Of a stretch of 34,338 bases of DNA, positions 1 through 7,475 are shown one piece after another (the first letter of the stretch is position 1; each line of letters starts with the position of its first letter). Where the stretch lies: positions 1-34,338 of the forward strand of contig DATKPK010000277.1 of NCBI GenBank assembly GCA_035524095.1. Direction: 5' to 3'. Made by a program: the position numbers and the translations under genes. Under the pieces are notes generated by a model that searched no databases, had not been told where the DNA came from, and was given only the letters and a program-made list of their open reading frames with translations. The DNA comes from DATJUF01 sp035524095. Its GTDB lineage: Bacteria > Desulfobacterota > Binatia > Binatales > Binataceae.

Positions 1-2
1 TG

Positions 3-881
3 GCCGCCGGCCCGACTACACCGCTCGAGACTGCGACACCGAAAGCTAAGCCAGCAAGTGACGCCGGGGCGTCCGTGTCGCCGCCGGTGTCTGACGGAGC
101 GGTGGCAATCGGTGTAACGCTCGCCACCAAACTGAAGGTCCATGTCGGCGATCTGCTCAATGTCGTGGCACCGATCTCAATGGGTCCGAACGCCGAACTG
201 ACAACCAAAACCGGTCATTTCATCGTCGGCGCGATCTTCGCGTCGGGCGTTGCCTTCCTCGACAAGAACCTCGCTTTTATGGGCTTGCCTAATGCACAGC
301 TATTTTTTGGCCGTGAAGGCAAGGTCGATGGAATCGAAGTGCGGCTGAAAAACCTAGATCAAACGGACGCAGTCACGGCGCAGATTCGCACAATGCTCGG
401 TCCAGATTATCAAGTGACGAACTGGGAGCAGTTCAATCAGGCGGCAGCGGCCGGCTTTCAGATGCTGAAGGAAGTTTATGCAATCGTGCTGCTGCTGCTG
501 ATCGCGGTGGCGGCGTTCAACCTCGTTGCGACGTTGATCATGGTGGTAATGGAGAAGCGCAAGGATATTGCCGTGCTGATGGCGATGGGAGCGACGCCAG
601 GCGATATACGGCGGATCTTTGTGCTCAAAGGGTTGATCGTCGGCGCAATCGGCACGGCTGCAGGGCTAGCGATCGGCGGGCTAGGGTGCTTTATCGTTGC
701 GCATTACCATTTTATCCATATCCAGCGGGAGATTTACGGGATGTCGTCGCTGCCGGTGAATGTACAACCGCTAAGCTTCGTGCTGGTTGCGATCGCTTCA
801 TTGCTGCTATGCCTGCTGGCGACTTTCTATCCGTCACGCCAGGCGGCCAATGCTCTGCCGGTAGAAGTATTCCGATCTTAG
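3..881 (+). CDS. LolC/LolE family lipoprotein-releasing ABC transporter permease (5' end outside window)
   Basis: This is the C-terminal part of an inner-membrane permease of the LolCDE type, which pulls mature lipoproteins out of the inner membrane and hands them to LolA. The frame is open from base 3, so the gene begins upstream; the GTG at 75 is an internal codon, not the start. The visible protein has the end of the periplasmic domain (VAIGVTLATKLKVHVGD, then a GIEVR segment and LGPDYQVTNW), followed by three membrane segments. The loop between the first two carries the family signature MEKRKDIAVLMAMGATPGDI. The C-terminus YPSRQAANALPVEVFRS is typical. The first ~30 visible residues are rich in Pro, Thr, Ala and Ser, which is unusual for this domain. 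LolC and LolE cannot be told apart from this fragment. No lolD follows. Confidence 0.9.
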   Translation, partial: AAGPTTPLETATPKAKPASDAGASVSPPVSDGAVAIGVTLATKLKVHVGDLLNVVAPISMGPNAELTTKTGHFIVGAIFASGVAFLDKNLAFMGLPNAQLFFGREGKVDGIEVRLKNLDQTDAVTAQIRTMLGPDYQVTNWEQFNQAAAAGFQMLKEVYAIVLLLLIAVAAFNLVATLIMVVMEKRKDIAVLMAMGATPGDIRRIFVLKGLIVGAIGTAAGLAIGGLGCFIVAHYHFIHIQREIYGMSSLPVNVQPLSFVLVAIASLLLCLLATFYPSRQAANALPVEVFRS

Positions 882-1006
882 GTTGAGCGAAATAGCATCC
901 GGTAGCGTGAGCCGAAATGACTCAGATTCTTGAGGGACAGATCTCGCAGCGTGTCTAATGCGATCCCTCTCGCTTACTCAGTCTTGCTCGGCCCCGCAGG
1001 CAAAAG

Positions 1007-1618
1007 ATGAAAATCTCGAGTCACCATCGTCAAAGCGTAAGTCTGGTGAGGTTAGTGTCACTAGCCGTTCTGTTGAGTGCCCTGGTTGCGGGGTGCACGC
1101 GCTTCCAAAGCGATGACACGAGCGCGAACGGCCAACCAATAGCGCGTTTGGCTGAGAACAATCCGACCGATGTCGATTTAAAGCACGACAATCCGGTGCC
1201 GCGCGACATGATGATGGATATGCAGGTTGATTTCGCGCTGCGCAATCAGGCCGAATTCGATGATTTGTCGAAAGAGATCGATGATCCAAATTCGCCGCAT
1301 TATCAGCAATGGCTAACGCCGGAGGAGATGCACGCGCGGTTCGGCGAGACCAAAGATCAATTCGAGGCGGTAGCAGCGTGGCTCAGGTCGGAAGGCTTCA
1401 CGATTACGAAGGAGCGCTACGGGCAGAATGAGGATTACATCAAGTTCAGGGGCACTGCGGAACAGGTGGAGAATGCCTTCAAAATCAAGCTGGTAGAGCC
1501 GTCGTACGATCGCTATATGAGCTCGGCGGAGCCTGCGCTACCGCCGCAATTCGTTGGCGTGATTTCGCGAGTCGGGGGACTGTACGGGCTGCTCAGGCCG
1601 CAATCGTTGAGCGACTGA
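1007..1618 (+). CDS. Lipoprotein consisting of a stand-alone S53-peptidase (kumamolisin/sedolisin) pro-domain
   Basis: The 203-residue protein starts with a lipoprotein signal: an Arg-containing N-terminus, a hydrophobic stretch, then a lipobox VAGC with Cys30 as the lipidated residue. Thr at +2 suggests outer-membrane sorting. From about residue 65 to 190 it resembles the pro-kumamolisin activation domain: ALRNQAEFDDLSKEI, then DPNSPHYQQWLTPEEMHARF, AVAAWLRSEGF and a later FRGTAEQVENAF segment. In normal S53 proteases the Ser-Glu-Asp catalytic domain follows this propeptide. Here the protein stops shortly after LPPQFVGVISRVGGLYGL, and the next gene is on the other strand, so no catalytic domain is present. 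Propeptides of this family fold and inhibit their protease, so an inhibitor or chaperone role is possible (inference). It could also be a decayed protease gene. Domain assignment is fairly sure; function is not. Confidence 0.8.
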   Translation: MKISSHHRQSVSLVRLVSLAVLLSALVAGCTRFQSDDTSANGQPIARLAENNPTDVDLKHDNPVPRDMMMDMQVDFALRNQAEFDDLSKEIDDPNSPHYQQWLTPEEMHARFGETKDQFEAVAAWLRSEGFTITKERYGQNEDYIKFRGTAEQVENAFKIKLVEPSYDRYMSSAEPALPPQFVGVISRVGGLYGLLRPQSLSD

Positions 1619-1644
1619 CTGAGCCGGTTCAGAGAGACCTCGTT

Positions 1645-2412
1645 TCAAACTGCTTCGTAGATATAGACGTCGGTGCGGTAAGGTATCTCGAGCACTTCCT
1701 TACCGGCGGTATCTGGATGGCGTTCAAGCACTTCACGCACCTTAAGGAGCAGCCGAAGACGCTCGCTGTCGTCCATATTGGCGACGAAACTGAGCGATGC
1801 GATACGGTCGGTGATCATCGCGAAATCGCCGCGTTGGACATGAGTAAAAGATTTTTCAACGACTGGGCGGAAGGCGGCATAGTCAGCGAAAGCATTCTTC
1901 CAGGTGCCTTTGCGATAGCGCGGAAGGCCGCCCTCCCCTCGTTCGATTAAAGCCCATACCTCGCGCACCCATCCGGTGGTGTCGGAATCGCGATTATTCC
2001 AGATCAGGCCGAGGCGGCCGTGCGGTCTCAGTACGCGATGAATTTCCGTGAGAGCGTTCGTATTGGCAAACCAATGAAAGGCCTGTCCAGCAGTCGCGGC
2101 ATCGGCGAAACGGTCAGGCAACGGAATCGCTTCCGCGGCGCCCTCAACGACGCGGACATCGGGTAGAACCTGGCAAAACTGAGAGCGCATCGCAGATACG
2201 GGCTCAATAGCAATCAGGCGCGCGCCCGTGGCGGCCAGCAAGCGCGAGAGTTTGCCGGTACCCGCGCCGATATCGATTACGGTAGCGCCGCTGCGCAGGC
2301 CTAGCTGCTCGGCTATGAACGCGATCGCCGGCGCCGGATAGTCAGGACGGCCGCGCTCATAGGCTGCTGCGCCCTTGGTGAATCCTGCCTCTGCAATGGG
2401 ATGGATCTTCAT
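1645..2412 (-). CDS. Class I SAM-dependent methyltransferase (Methyltransf_11 type)
   Basis: The 255-residue protein has the Rossmann-fold methyltransferase pattern. Motif I is TVIDIGAGTGKLSRLLA (about residues 44-60), the acidic end of strand 2 is LIAIEPV, and motif II lies around VRVVEGAAEAIPLPD. The aromatic stretch AGQAFHWF and EIHRVLRPHGRLGLIWNNRD are typical of the UbiE/trans-aconitate methyltransferase-like group. The N-terminal FTKGAAAYERGRPDYP is shared by many uncharacterised soil-bacterial members. The substrate cannot be told from sequence. The gene is single, on the strand opposite to both neighbours, and starts with ATG after a GAGGTAGGT ribosome-binding site. Confidence 0.85.
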   Translation of the reverse strand: MKIHPIAEAGFTKGAAAYERGRPDYPAPAIAFIAEQLGLRSGATVIDIGAGTGKLSRLLAATGARLIAIEPVSAMRSQFCQVLPDVRVVEGAAEAIPLPDRFADAATAGQAFHWFANTNALTEIHRVLRPHGRLGLIWNNRDSDTTGWVREVWALIERGEGGLPRYRKGTWKNAFADYAAFRPVVEKSFTHVQRGDFAMITDRIASLSFVANMDDSERLRLLLKVREVLERHPDTAGKEVLEIPYRTDVYIYEAV

Positions 2413-2520
2413 ACCTACCTCAAGACGAAACAGAGTGCTTCTTTTAATACGAACTCAGCTCGACCGGCGTTGCGGGTGAGACCAAACTGAGGCAGCTGGC
2501 GCACCTGGGAGTCTCCGGCG

Positions 2521-2556
2521 GGACTCTCACGGACGCCCTCGCGAGCGGAGGGCTTA
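2521..2556. repeat. Copy 1 of a dispersed palindromic repeat
   Basis: The stretch holds CACGG, then GCCCTCGCGAGCGGAGGGC (2535-2553) and TTA. This is a slightly imperfect palindrome with the same core as the copies near 13.66 kb and 24.30 kb. It sits between the diverging methyltransferase and kdsB genes, just upstream of the proposed kdsB promoter, and could fold into a hairpin. There is no T-run after it, so it is not a standard terminator. Confidence 0.6.
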
Positions 2557-2585
2557 GTGCCCCGCGCTGGCAGCGGTGCTCTGAT

Positions 2586-2614
2586 TTGACAGGGGGGCGT
2601 AGGGCGGTTACGGT
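2586..2614 (+). promoter_or_regulatory. Candidate sigma-70 type promoter of the kdsB-pyrG-kdsA string
   Basis: TTGACA at 2586-2591 matches a perfect -35 box. With 17 bases between, TACGGT at 2609-2614 is a weak -10 box. A transcript would begin about 40 bases before the proposed kdsB GTG start. The TTG of this -35 box is also the first possible start codon of the long kdsB frame, and reading it as a promoter argues against translation starting there. The weak -10 keeps confidence modest. Confidence 0.4.
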
Positions 2615-2663
2615 CGAATGTGCACCTTCGATCAGTTATCCCCAAATTATCGGTGTGGAAGTA

Positions 2664-3401
2664 GTGTCGGTCGTAGCGGTCATTCCGGCGCGATATAGTT
2701 CGACGCGGCTGCCTGGCAAAGCGCTCGCAAGGGTCGGCGGGGTGCCGATGATAGTCCGGGTATGGCGGCAAGCGAGGCAGTCGCGCGTGGTCGATCGGGT
2801 AATCGTGGCGACTGACGACGAGCGGATTCTACATACGATGGGCGAGGCGGGTGGCGAAGTGATGATGACCTCCGCAAGTCATCAGAGCGGCACCGACCGG
2901 ATTGCCGAAGTCGCACGTCGAATCGAAGCGGACATCTATATCAACGTGCAGGGCGACCAGCCGTTTATCGCACCAGCTGACCTTGATGCATTGGCGGCGC
3001 CAATGATCGCTGATCCAGAACTGGCGATGGCAACTTTAGCTACGCCAATCATCAGCGCGGATGAATGGACCAATCCAAATAAAGTCAAAGTCGTGTGTGA
3101 TGCGCGGGGCGACGCGCTCTATTTCTCGCGGAGTCCGATACCGTTCGCGCGCGACAGCAACGGCGTGCCGCCGAATGCATTGAGGCATATTGGGGTATAC
3201 GGCTATCGGCAAGAGTTTCTGCTGAAGTTTGCGGCGTTGGAGCCGGGTACTCTTGAACAGATCGAAAAGCTGGAACAGTTGCGCGCGCTCGAACACGGCT
3301 TTCGGATTCGCGTCGAGCCTTCGATTGCGCCGTCGCTCGAAGTCGACACGCCGGAGGATCTCGTTCGCGCCAACGAGGCGGCGCGGGCATTAGAAGTGTA
3401 A
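2664..3401 (+). CDS. kdsB: 3-deoxy-manno-octulosonate cytidylyltransferase (CMP-Kdo synthetase)
   Basis: KdsB activates Kdo with CTP to give CMP-Kdo, the donor for the LPS inner core, in the cytoplasm. The nucleotide-binding start VVAVIPARYSSTRLPGK, the motif HQSGTDRIAEV, the metal/substrate loop YINVQGDQPF, and the later NPNKVKVV, ALYFSRSPIPF and RHIGVYGYR segments are all diagnostic. The C-terminal half has EQLRALEHGFRIRV. The frame is open to a TTG at 2586, but family members begin one to three residues before VVAVIP. GTG 2664 (MSVVAVIPARY, 245 aa) is therefore preferred, with GTG 2655 as an alternative; neither has a strong ribosome-binding site. It is the first gene of the string, 18 bases before pyrG. 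Confidence 0.93.
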   Translation: MSVVAVIPARYSSTRLPGKALARVGGVPMIVRVWRQARQSRVVDRVIVATDDERILHTMGEAGGEVMMTSASHQSGTDRIAEVARRIEADIYINVQGDQPFIAPADLDALAAPMIADPELAMATLATPIISADEWTNPNKVKVVCDARGDALYFSRSPIPFARDSNGVPPNALRHIGVYGYRQEFLLKFAALEPGTLEQIEKLEQLRALEHGFRIRVEPSIAPSLEVDTPEDLVRANEAARALEV

Positions 3402-3419
3402 AGCGGGGAGGCAAGGCGG

Positions 3420-5081
3420 ATGGAACAGGGCAAGACCAAATTTATATTCGTTAGCGGTGGCGTGGTCTCGTCGCTGGGCAAAGGCCTGGCGGCGGCGTCG
3501 CTAGGCGCCTTGCTCGAAGCGCGCGGCCTACGGGTGGCGATTCTCAAGATGGACCCGTATATCAATATCGATCCGGGCACGATGAGTCCGTTGCAGCATG
3601 GCGAGGTTTTCGTCACTGACGACGGCGCAGAAACTGACCTCGACCTCGGCCATTACGAGCGATTCGTGCAGACGCCGATGAGCCGCCGCAACAATTGCAC
3701 GACCGGGCAAATCTACGACACGGTCATTCAGAAGGAACGCCACGGCGATTATCTGGGCGCAACCGTGCAAGTGATTCCGCATATCACTGATGAGATCAAG
3801 CGGCGGATTATGCTGGCGGCCGAGGGCAACGACCTGTGTATCGTCGAAGTCGGTGGCACGGTCGGCGATATTGAGAGCCTGCCGTTTCTCGAAGCGGTGC
3901 GGCAATTCCGCTGGGATCTCGGGCGTGAGAATGTGGTTTACGTCCATCTGACGCTGGTGCCATTCATTCCAGCGGCGGGCGAGCTTAAAACCAAGCCGAC
4001 GCAGCATAGCGTGAAGGAGCTGACCGGACTAGGGATTCAGCCGGACATTCTGCTATGCCGCTGTGATCGTCCGCTCGAAAAACGCTTCAGGAACAAAATC
4101 GCGCATTTCTGCAACGTTGAAGAGAACTGTGTAATCGCGGCTCAAGATGTCGAATCAATTTACGAAGTGCCGCTCAAGTTCCACGAGGAAGAATTCGACC
4201 AGCGAATCGTCGAGAAACTGAACATCTGGACGGGACAGCCGAATTTGTCGAAGTGGCGGCGAGTGGTCAAAACCGCGCAGAACCCGAAGGTCACGGTCAA
4301 TATCGCGGTGGTCGGCAAATACGTCAATCTGGTCGATTCGTATAAGAGCCTGCACGAAGCGATCGCGCATGGGGCGATCGCCAACGAGGCGCGCGTGCAG
4401 ATCGATTATGTCGACGCGGAAGAACTGGAAAAAGAAAGCGCGGTGGCGGAACGGCTCAAGCATGCGCATGCGATTATCATCCCAGGCGGCTTCGGGGATC
4501 GTGGTATCGAGGGAAAGATCACGGCGGTTCGCTATGCGCGAGAGAGTGGTGTGCCGATTCTCGGCATCTGTCTCGGCCTGCAGGTGATGGTTATCGAATA
4601 CGCGCGGCAGATGTTGAATCTGAAGCGCGCCAACTCGCAGGAATTCGATGGGAAGACGCCCGACCCTGTAATCCATATGATGGAACAGCAGAAAGACGTC
4701 GCGCATAAAGGTGGCACGATGCGACTGGGTGCGTATCCGTGCAATCTGCGATCGGGTTCACTGGCGTCGTCGCTGTACCGGCGATCGAAAATCTCGGAGC
4801 GGCATCGCCATCGCTATGAAGTGAACAACGCTTACCGCGACAGGCTCGAAAAGGCGGGCTTCCGCGCAACGGGCACGTCGCCTGACAACTCGCTAGTCGA
4901 AGTGATGGAACTGAAAGGACATCCATGGTTCCTCGGCTGTCAGTTCCATCCGGAATTGAAGTCGAAACCGCTCGATTGCCATCCGCTGTTTCGCGGATTG
5001 ATACGCGCGGCGGTCGAGCGGCGGAACTCGGTGACGCCTGAACGTTCCAACGTTCTCGAACTGCGCACGGCGGCCTCCTAA
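3420..5081 (+). CDS. pyrG: CTP synthase (glutamine-hydrolysing)
   Basis: PyrG makes CTP from UTP, ATP and glutamine. The 553-residue length is normal. The N-terminal synthase domain starts KFIFVSGGVVSSLGKGLAAA and contains MDPYINIDPGTMSPLQHGEV and the EVGGTVGDIES motif. The C-terminal class I glutamine amidotransferase domain shows GGFGDRGIEGK, the nucleophile Cys384 in GICLGLQVM, and FHPELKSKP with the His and Glu of the triad. The ATG follows a GGGGAGG-type ribosome-binding site. The stop overlaps the kdsA start by one base (TAATG), so pyrG and kdsA are likely coupled. CTP is the KdsB co-substrate, which explains the common kdsB-pyrG-kdsA pairing. Confidence 0.98.
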   Translation: MEQGKTKFIFVSGGVVSSLGKGLAAASLGALLEARGLRVAILKMDPYINIDPGTMSPLQHGEVFVTDDGAETDLDLGHYERFVQTPMSRRNNCTTGQIYDTVIQKERHGDYLGATVQVIPHITDEIKRRIMLAAEGNDLCIVEVGGTVGDIESLPFLEAVRQFRWDLGRENVVYVHLTLVPFIPAAGELKTKPTQHSVKELTGLGIQPDILLCRCDRPLEKRFRNKIAHFCNVEENCVIAAQDVESIYEVPLKFHEEEFDQRIVEKLNIWTGQPNLSKWRRVVKTAQNPKVTVNIAVVGKYVNLVDSYKSLHEAIAHGAIANEARVQIDYVDAEELEKESAVAERLKHAHAIIIPGGFGDRGIEGKITAVRYARESGVPILGICLGLQVMVIEYARQMLNLKRANSQEFDGKTPDPVIHMMEQQKDVAHKGGTMRLGAYPCNLRSGSLASSLYRRSKISERHRHRYEVNNAYRDRLEKAGFRATGTSPDNSLVEVMELKGHPWFLGCQFHPELKSKPLDCHPLFRGLIRAAVERRNSVTPERSNVLELRTAAS

Positions 5082-5914
5082 TGGGCGAGTATCCGGCGGT
5101 CGCCCAAGTTAGCGCGGGTAACGTCATCTTTGGCAGTGCTGGACTCGCCGCGATCGCGGGGCCATGCGTGATCGAGAACAGCGATGCATCGTTACGGCAC
5201 GCCGAGAAGATCGCAGCGATTGCGCGCGCAATCGAAGTTCCAATCGTCTTCAAATCATCTTTCGATAAGGCGAATCGCACGAGTCTCGGATCGTTTCGTG
5301 GACCAGGCCTAGAAGAAGGACTACGCATTCTTGGACGCGTCAAGGACGCAACCGGGCTTGCGATTCTGACGGATATCCATGAGCCGTGGCAGGCGGCGCC
5401 GGTCGCCGAAATCGCCGATATCCTGCAGATTCCAGCGCTGCTCTCGCGCCAGACCGATCTGATTGTCGCAGCGGCGCACACCGGCCGCGTTGTCAATCTC
5501 AAGAAGGGTCAGTTTCTCGCGCCGTGGGATATGAAGGCGGCGATCGGTAAGGCCGAAGATGGCGGTAATCAACGCATTATCGTGACCGAACGCGGCTTTT
5601 CATTTGGCTATAACAATCTGGTGTCCGATATGCGCTCGGTCGTGATCATGCGCAGGTTCGGCTATCCGGTGGTATTTGACGCGACGCATTCGGTGCAGTT
5701 GCCAGGAGCCGGCGGTGAGCGCTCAGGCGGTCAGCGGGAATTTATTGCACCATTGGCGCGCGCTGCGATAGCGGCGGGTGCGGACGCAATCTTCATGGAG
5801 GTGCATGAGGATCCCGATCATGCGCTCAGCGACGGCGCCAATTCATTGCCGCTTAAAGAATTAGCTGGACTCTTGACCGAGTTGCAGCGGATCCGGGCCG
5901 CAATCAGTCACTGA
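5081..5914 (+). CDS. kdsA: 2-dehydro-3-deoxyphosphooctonate aldolase (Kdo-8-phosphate synthase), metal-dependent type
   Basis: KdsA condenses phosphoenolpyruvate with arabinose-5-phosphate to give Kdo-8-phosphate, the first committed step to Kdo. Diagnostic parts are IAGPCVIEN near the N-terminus, VFKSSFDKANRTS, RGPGLEEGLRIL, VNLKKGQFLAPWDM and TERGFSFGYNNL. The residue after AGP is Cys29. With the His of FDATHSVQLPG, the Glu of IFMEVHEDP and the Asp of ALSDGANS it completes the four metal ligands known from the metal-dependent class (as in Aquifex); the E. coli-type enzyme has Asn in place of the Cys. The 277-residue length is normal. The start overlaps the pyrG stop by one base. The kdsD and kdsC genes often found next are absent; 154 bases of apparently non-coding DNA follow. 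Confidence 0.97.
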   Translation: MGEYPAVAQVSAGNVIFGSAGLAAIAGPCVIENSDASLRHAEKIAAIARAIEVPIVFKSSFDKANRTSLGSFRGPGLEEGLRILGRVKDATGLAILTDIHEPWQAAPVAEIADILQIPALLSRQTDLIVAAAHTGRVVNLKKGQFLAPWDMKAAIGKAEDGGNQRIIVTERGFSFGYNNLVSDMRSVVIMRRFGYPVVFDATHSVQLPGAGGERSGGQREFIAPLARAAIAAGADAIFMEVHEDPDHALSDGANSLPLKELAGLLTELQRIRAAISH

Positions 5915-6068
5915 CGCACAACAACTATCCGCTTGCAGAGCGCTATTTCGGCCTACGCCAATCGTTAAGTTTCACAACCTTCCTAGTTGAAGTCGGGCGG
6001 GTAACGGGAATACGCTTTATTGGCACTCAACAGAGTCCAAGCAACTGGCCAATGTGCGGAGATAGCCG

Positions 6069-6668
6069 ATGAGTCCCAGACGGATCGCTCGTATCCTCGC
6101 GGGTGCGGGCGCGGTCACGCTGGTAGCAATCGTGATCGTGACGGTCTGGGTCGTGCGCCATCGGAAAGACGTCAAAGCCTTAACGAACGCGGCTGGTCTG
6201 TTGCCCGGCGCCTTTCTCCATGCGCGGAATTTTCATTGGACGCAGATGAGAGGTGATCAGAGCCAATGGACCCTTCAGGCCAAAGATGCGAGCTATGCGG
6301 CTGATAAGACCAGCATGGTATTGAAAGATGCTGACCTGAAGATGATCGCGAAGGATGGCAAACGGCTGGAGTTGGTTGCGCCACAGGCGACACTCGAGAT
6401 GGACGGCAATCATATCGGCCGGGCGGACTTGAGCGGTGGCCTGACCGTCCATTACGGGGACTTCATTTTGACCACAGAGAGCGCCATCTTCGCCCCAGAT
6501 GATGACGAACTGCAGGCGCCGGGAGCAGTAAAGATTGTGGGTCAGGGGCTGACTGTCAGCGGCGTCGGCCTTCGCGGCCATCCTAAAGAAGAGGAATTCC
6601 AGCTTCTCAATGAAGTCAGCACGCAGATCAAACCCAAGCCTCAGCATGCGAACCCTAAAGTTTCGTGA
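6069..6668 (+). CDS. lptC: LPS export protein LptC (single-pass, periplasmic domain)
   Basis: LptC links the LptB2FG transporter of the inner membrane to the periplasmic LptA bridge. The 199-residue protein has one N-terminal membrane anchor (IARILAGAGAVTLVAIVIV region, about residues 6-29) and then a beta-rich domain. Typical elements are FHWTQMRGDQSQWTLQAKDA, ATLEMDGNHI, GLTVHYGDF and TTESAIF. The order anchor plus OstA-like repeats, directly before lptA, supports LptC over LptA. Sequence identity in this family is low, so context carries part of the call. The stop lies one base before the proposed lptA start, so the two are translationally coupled. Confidence 0.85.
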   Translation: MSPRRIARILAGAGAVTLVAIVIVTVWVVRHRKDVKALTNAAGLLPGAFLHARNFHWTQMRGDQSQWTLQAKDASYAADKTSMVLKDADLKMIAKDGKRLELVAPQATLEMDGNHIGRADLSGGLTVHYGDFILTTESAIFAPDDDELQAPGAVKIVGQGLTVSGVGLRGHPKEEEFQLLNEVSTQIKPKPQHANPKVS

Positions 6669-6669
6669 G

Positions 6670-7464
6670 ATGGAGTGGCAAGCCGATAGCCAGGGCGTTG
6701 GAACGCTCCATCGTAATTTCCGCCGAGCGCTAGCTGCGCTCTCGTTCACAGTCTTGATCGCGGCCTTGCCCGCAACTGATTTTACGCGGGATGCAGAGGC
6801 CCATCAGGTGCCGCCCGACTCCCCACCGCCATCGGGCGAAGTGACGGCCCCTGATGTGGTAACAGAGCATCCTGCAACCACACCCGGTGCAATTCCAGCA
6901 GTCGCGTCGGTGGGGCCGGCCTCAACTGCGCCAGCGGCCGAGTCCGTCACCGAAAGCACAACCCCCGGATCCGCCGGAGCACAGAAGCCGGAAAGCTCGC
7001 CAACAAATGCACCCTTCACGCCATTCGGCGGCAATCAGAAGGGTCCTGTGAATATCCAGTCGGACGGGCTGAATCTCGACTACAAGAATAATTGGGTACT
7101 CTTTCATGGCCATGTGCACGCAGTGCAGGGGGGCGGTGTGCTGACCAGCGACACGCTGAAGGTCAAATACGGCAAGGACTTCAGCGACATGCAAGAGATG
7201 TACGCCGACGGGAATGTGAAGATCAGCCAGGGTACGCGCTACGCGACCAGTGACCACGCCGTACTGGACCAATCGGTCCATACGGTGACGCTGACCGGCA
7301 ATCCAGTTGTGCATGATGGCAATGACCGCGTGGTGGGCCAAAAGATCGTGGTTAACCTGATTACAGGCAAAAGCGACGTTACCGGAGGCGCTAAAGCTTG
7401 GTTCTTCCCTCGCGACTCAAAAAGTCCGAATAATGAAAGTGCGGCGAACGGCTCTGCCGACTAG
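6670..7464 (+). CDS. lptA: LPS transport periplasmic protein LptA (OstA domain) with a long Pro/Ala/Thr-rich linker
   Basis: LptA polymerises into the periplasmic bridge that carries LPS to the outer membrane. The frame is open to 6610, but ATG 6670 lies one base after the lptC stop and gives a good signal peptide: a basic RNFRR start, hydrophobic ALAALSFTVLIAALPA, and cleavage near AEA-HQ. The C-terminal half (about residue 120 on) is an OstA domain: VNIQSDGLNLDYKNNWVLF, GGVLTSDTLKVKYG, MYADGNVKISQGTRYATSD, and TLTGNPVVHDGNDRVVGQKI followed by VVNLITG. Between the signal and this domain are about 80 residues of Pro/Ala/Thr/Ser-rich low-complexity sequence, unlike ordinary LptA, where the jelly roll follows the signal almost directly. 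The gene is followed after 11 bases by rpoN; the ATPase gene lptB that often lies here is missing. Confidence 0.88.
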   Translation: MEWQADSQGVGTLHRNFRRALAALSFTVLIAALPATDFTRDAEAHQVPPDSPPPSGEVTAPDVVTEHPATTPGAIPAVASVGPASTAPAAESVTESTTPGSAGAQKPESSPTNAPFTPFGGNQKGPVNIQSDGLNLDYKNNWVLFHGHVHAVQGGGVLTSDTLKVKYGKDFSDMQEMYADGNVKISQGTRYATSDHAVLDQSVHTVTLTGNPVVHDGNDRVVGQKIVVNLITGKSDVTGGAKAWFFPRDSKSPNNESAANGSAD

Positions 7465-7475
7465 CCAGGTAAACC

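Noticed and set aside
932..969. GAGGGA and TCCCTC paired over a 26-base loop after the Lol permease gene
   Set aside because: The stem has only six pairs with a large loop and no T-run.
4155..5502. Long minus-strand frames opposite pyrG and kdsA (183 and 303 codons)
   Set aside because: They are shadows of two unmistakable enzyme genes; their translations look compositionally biased and match no family.
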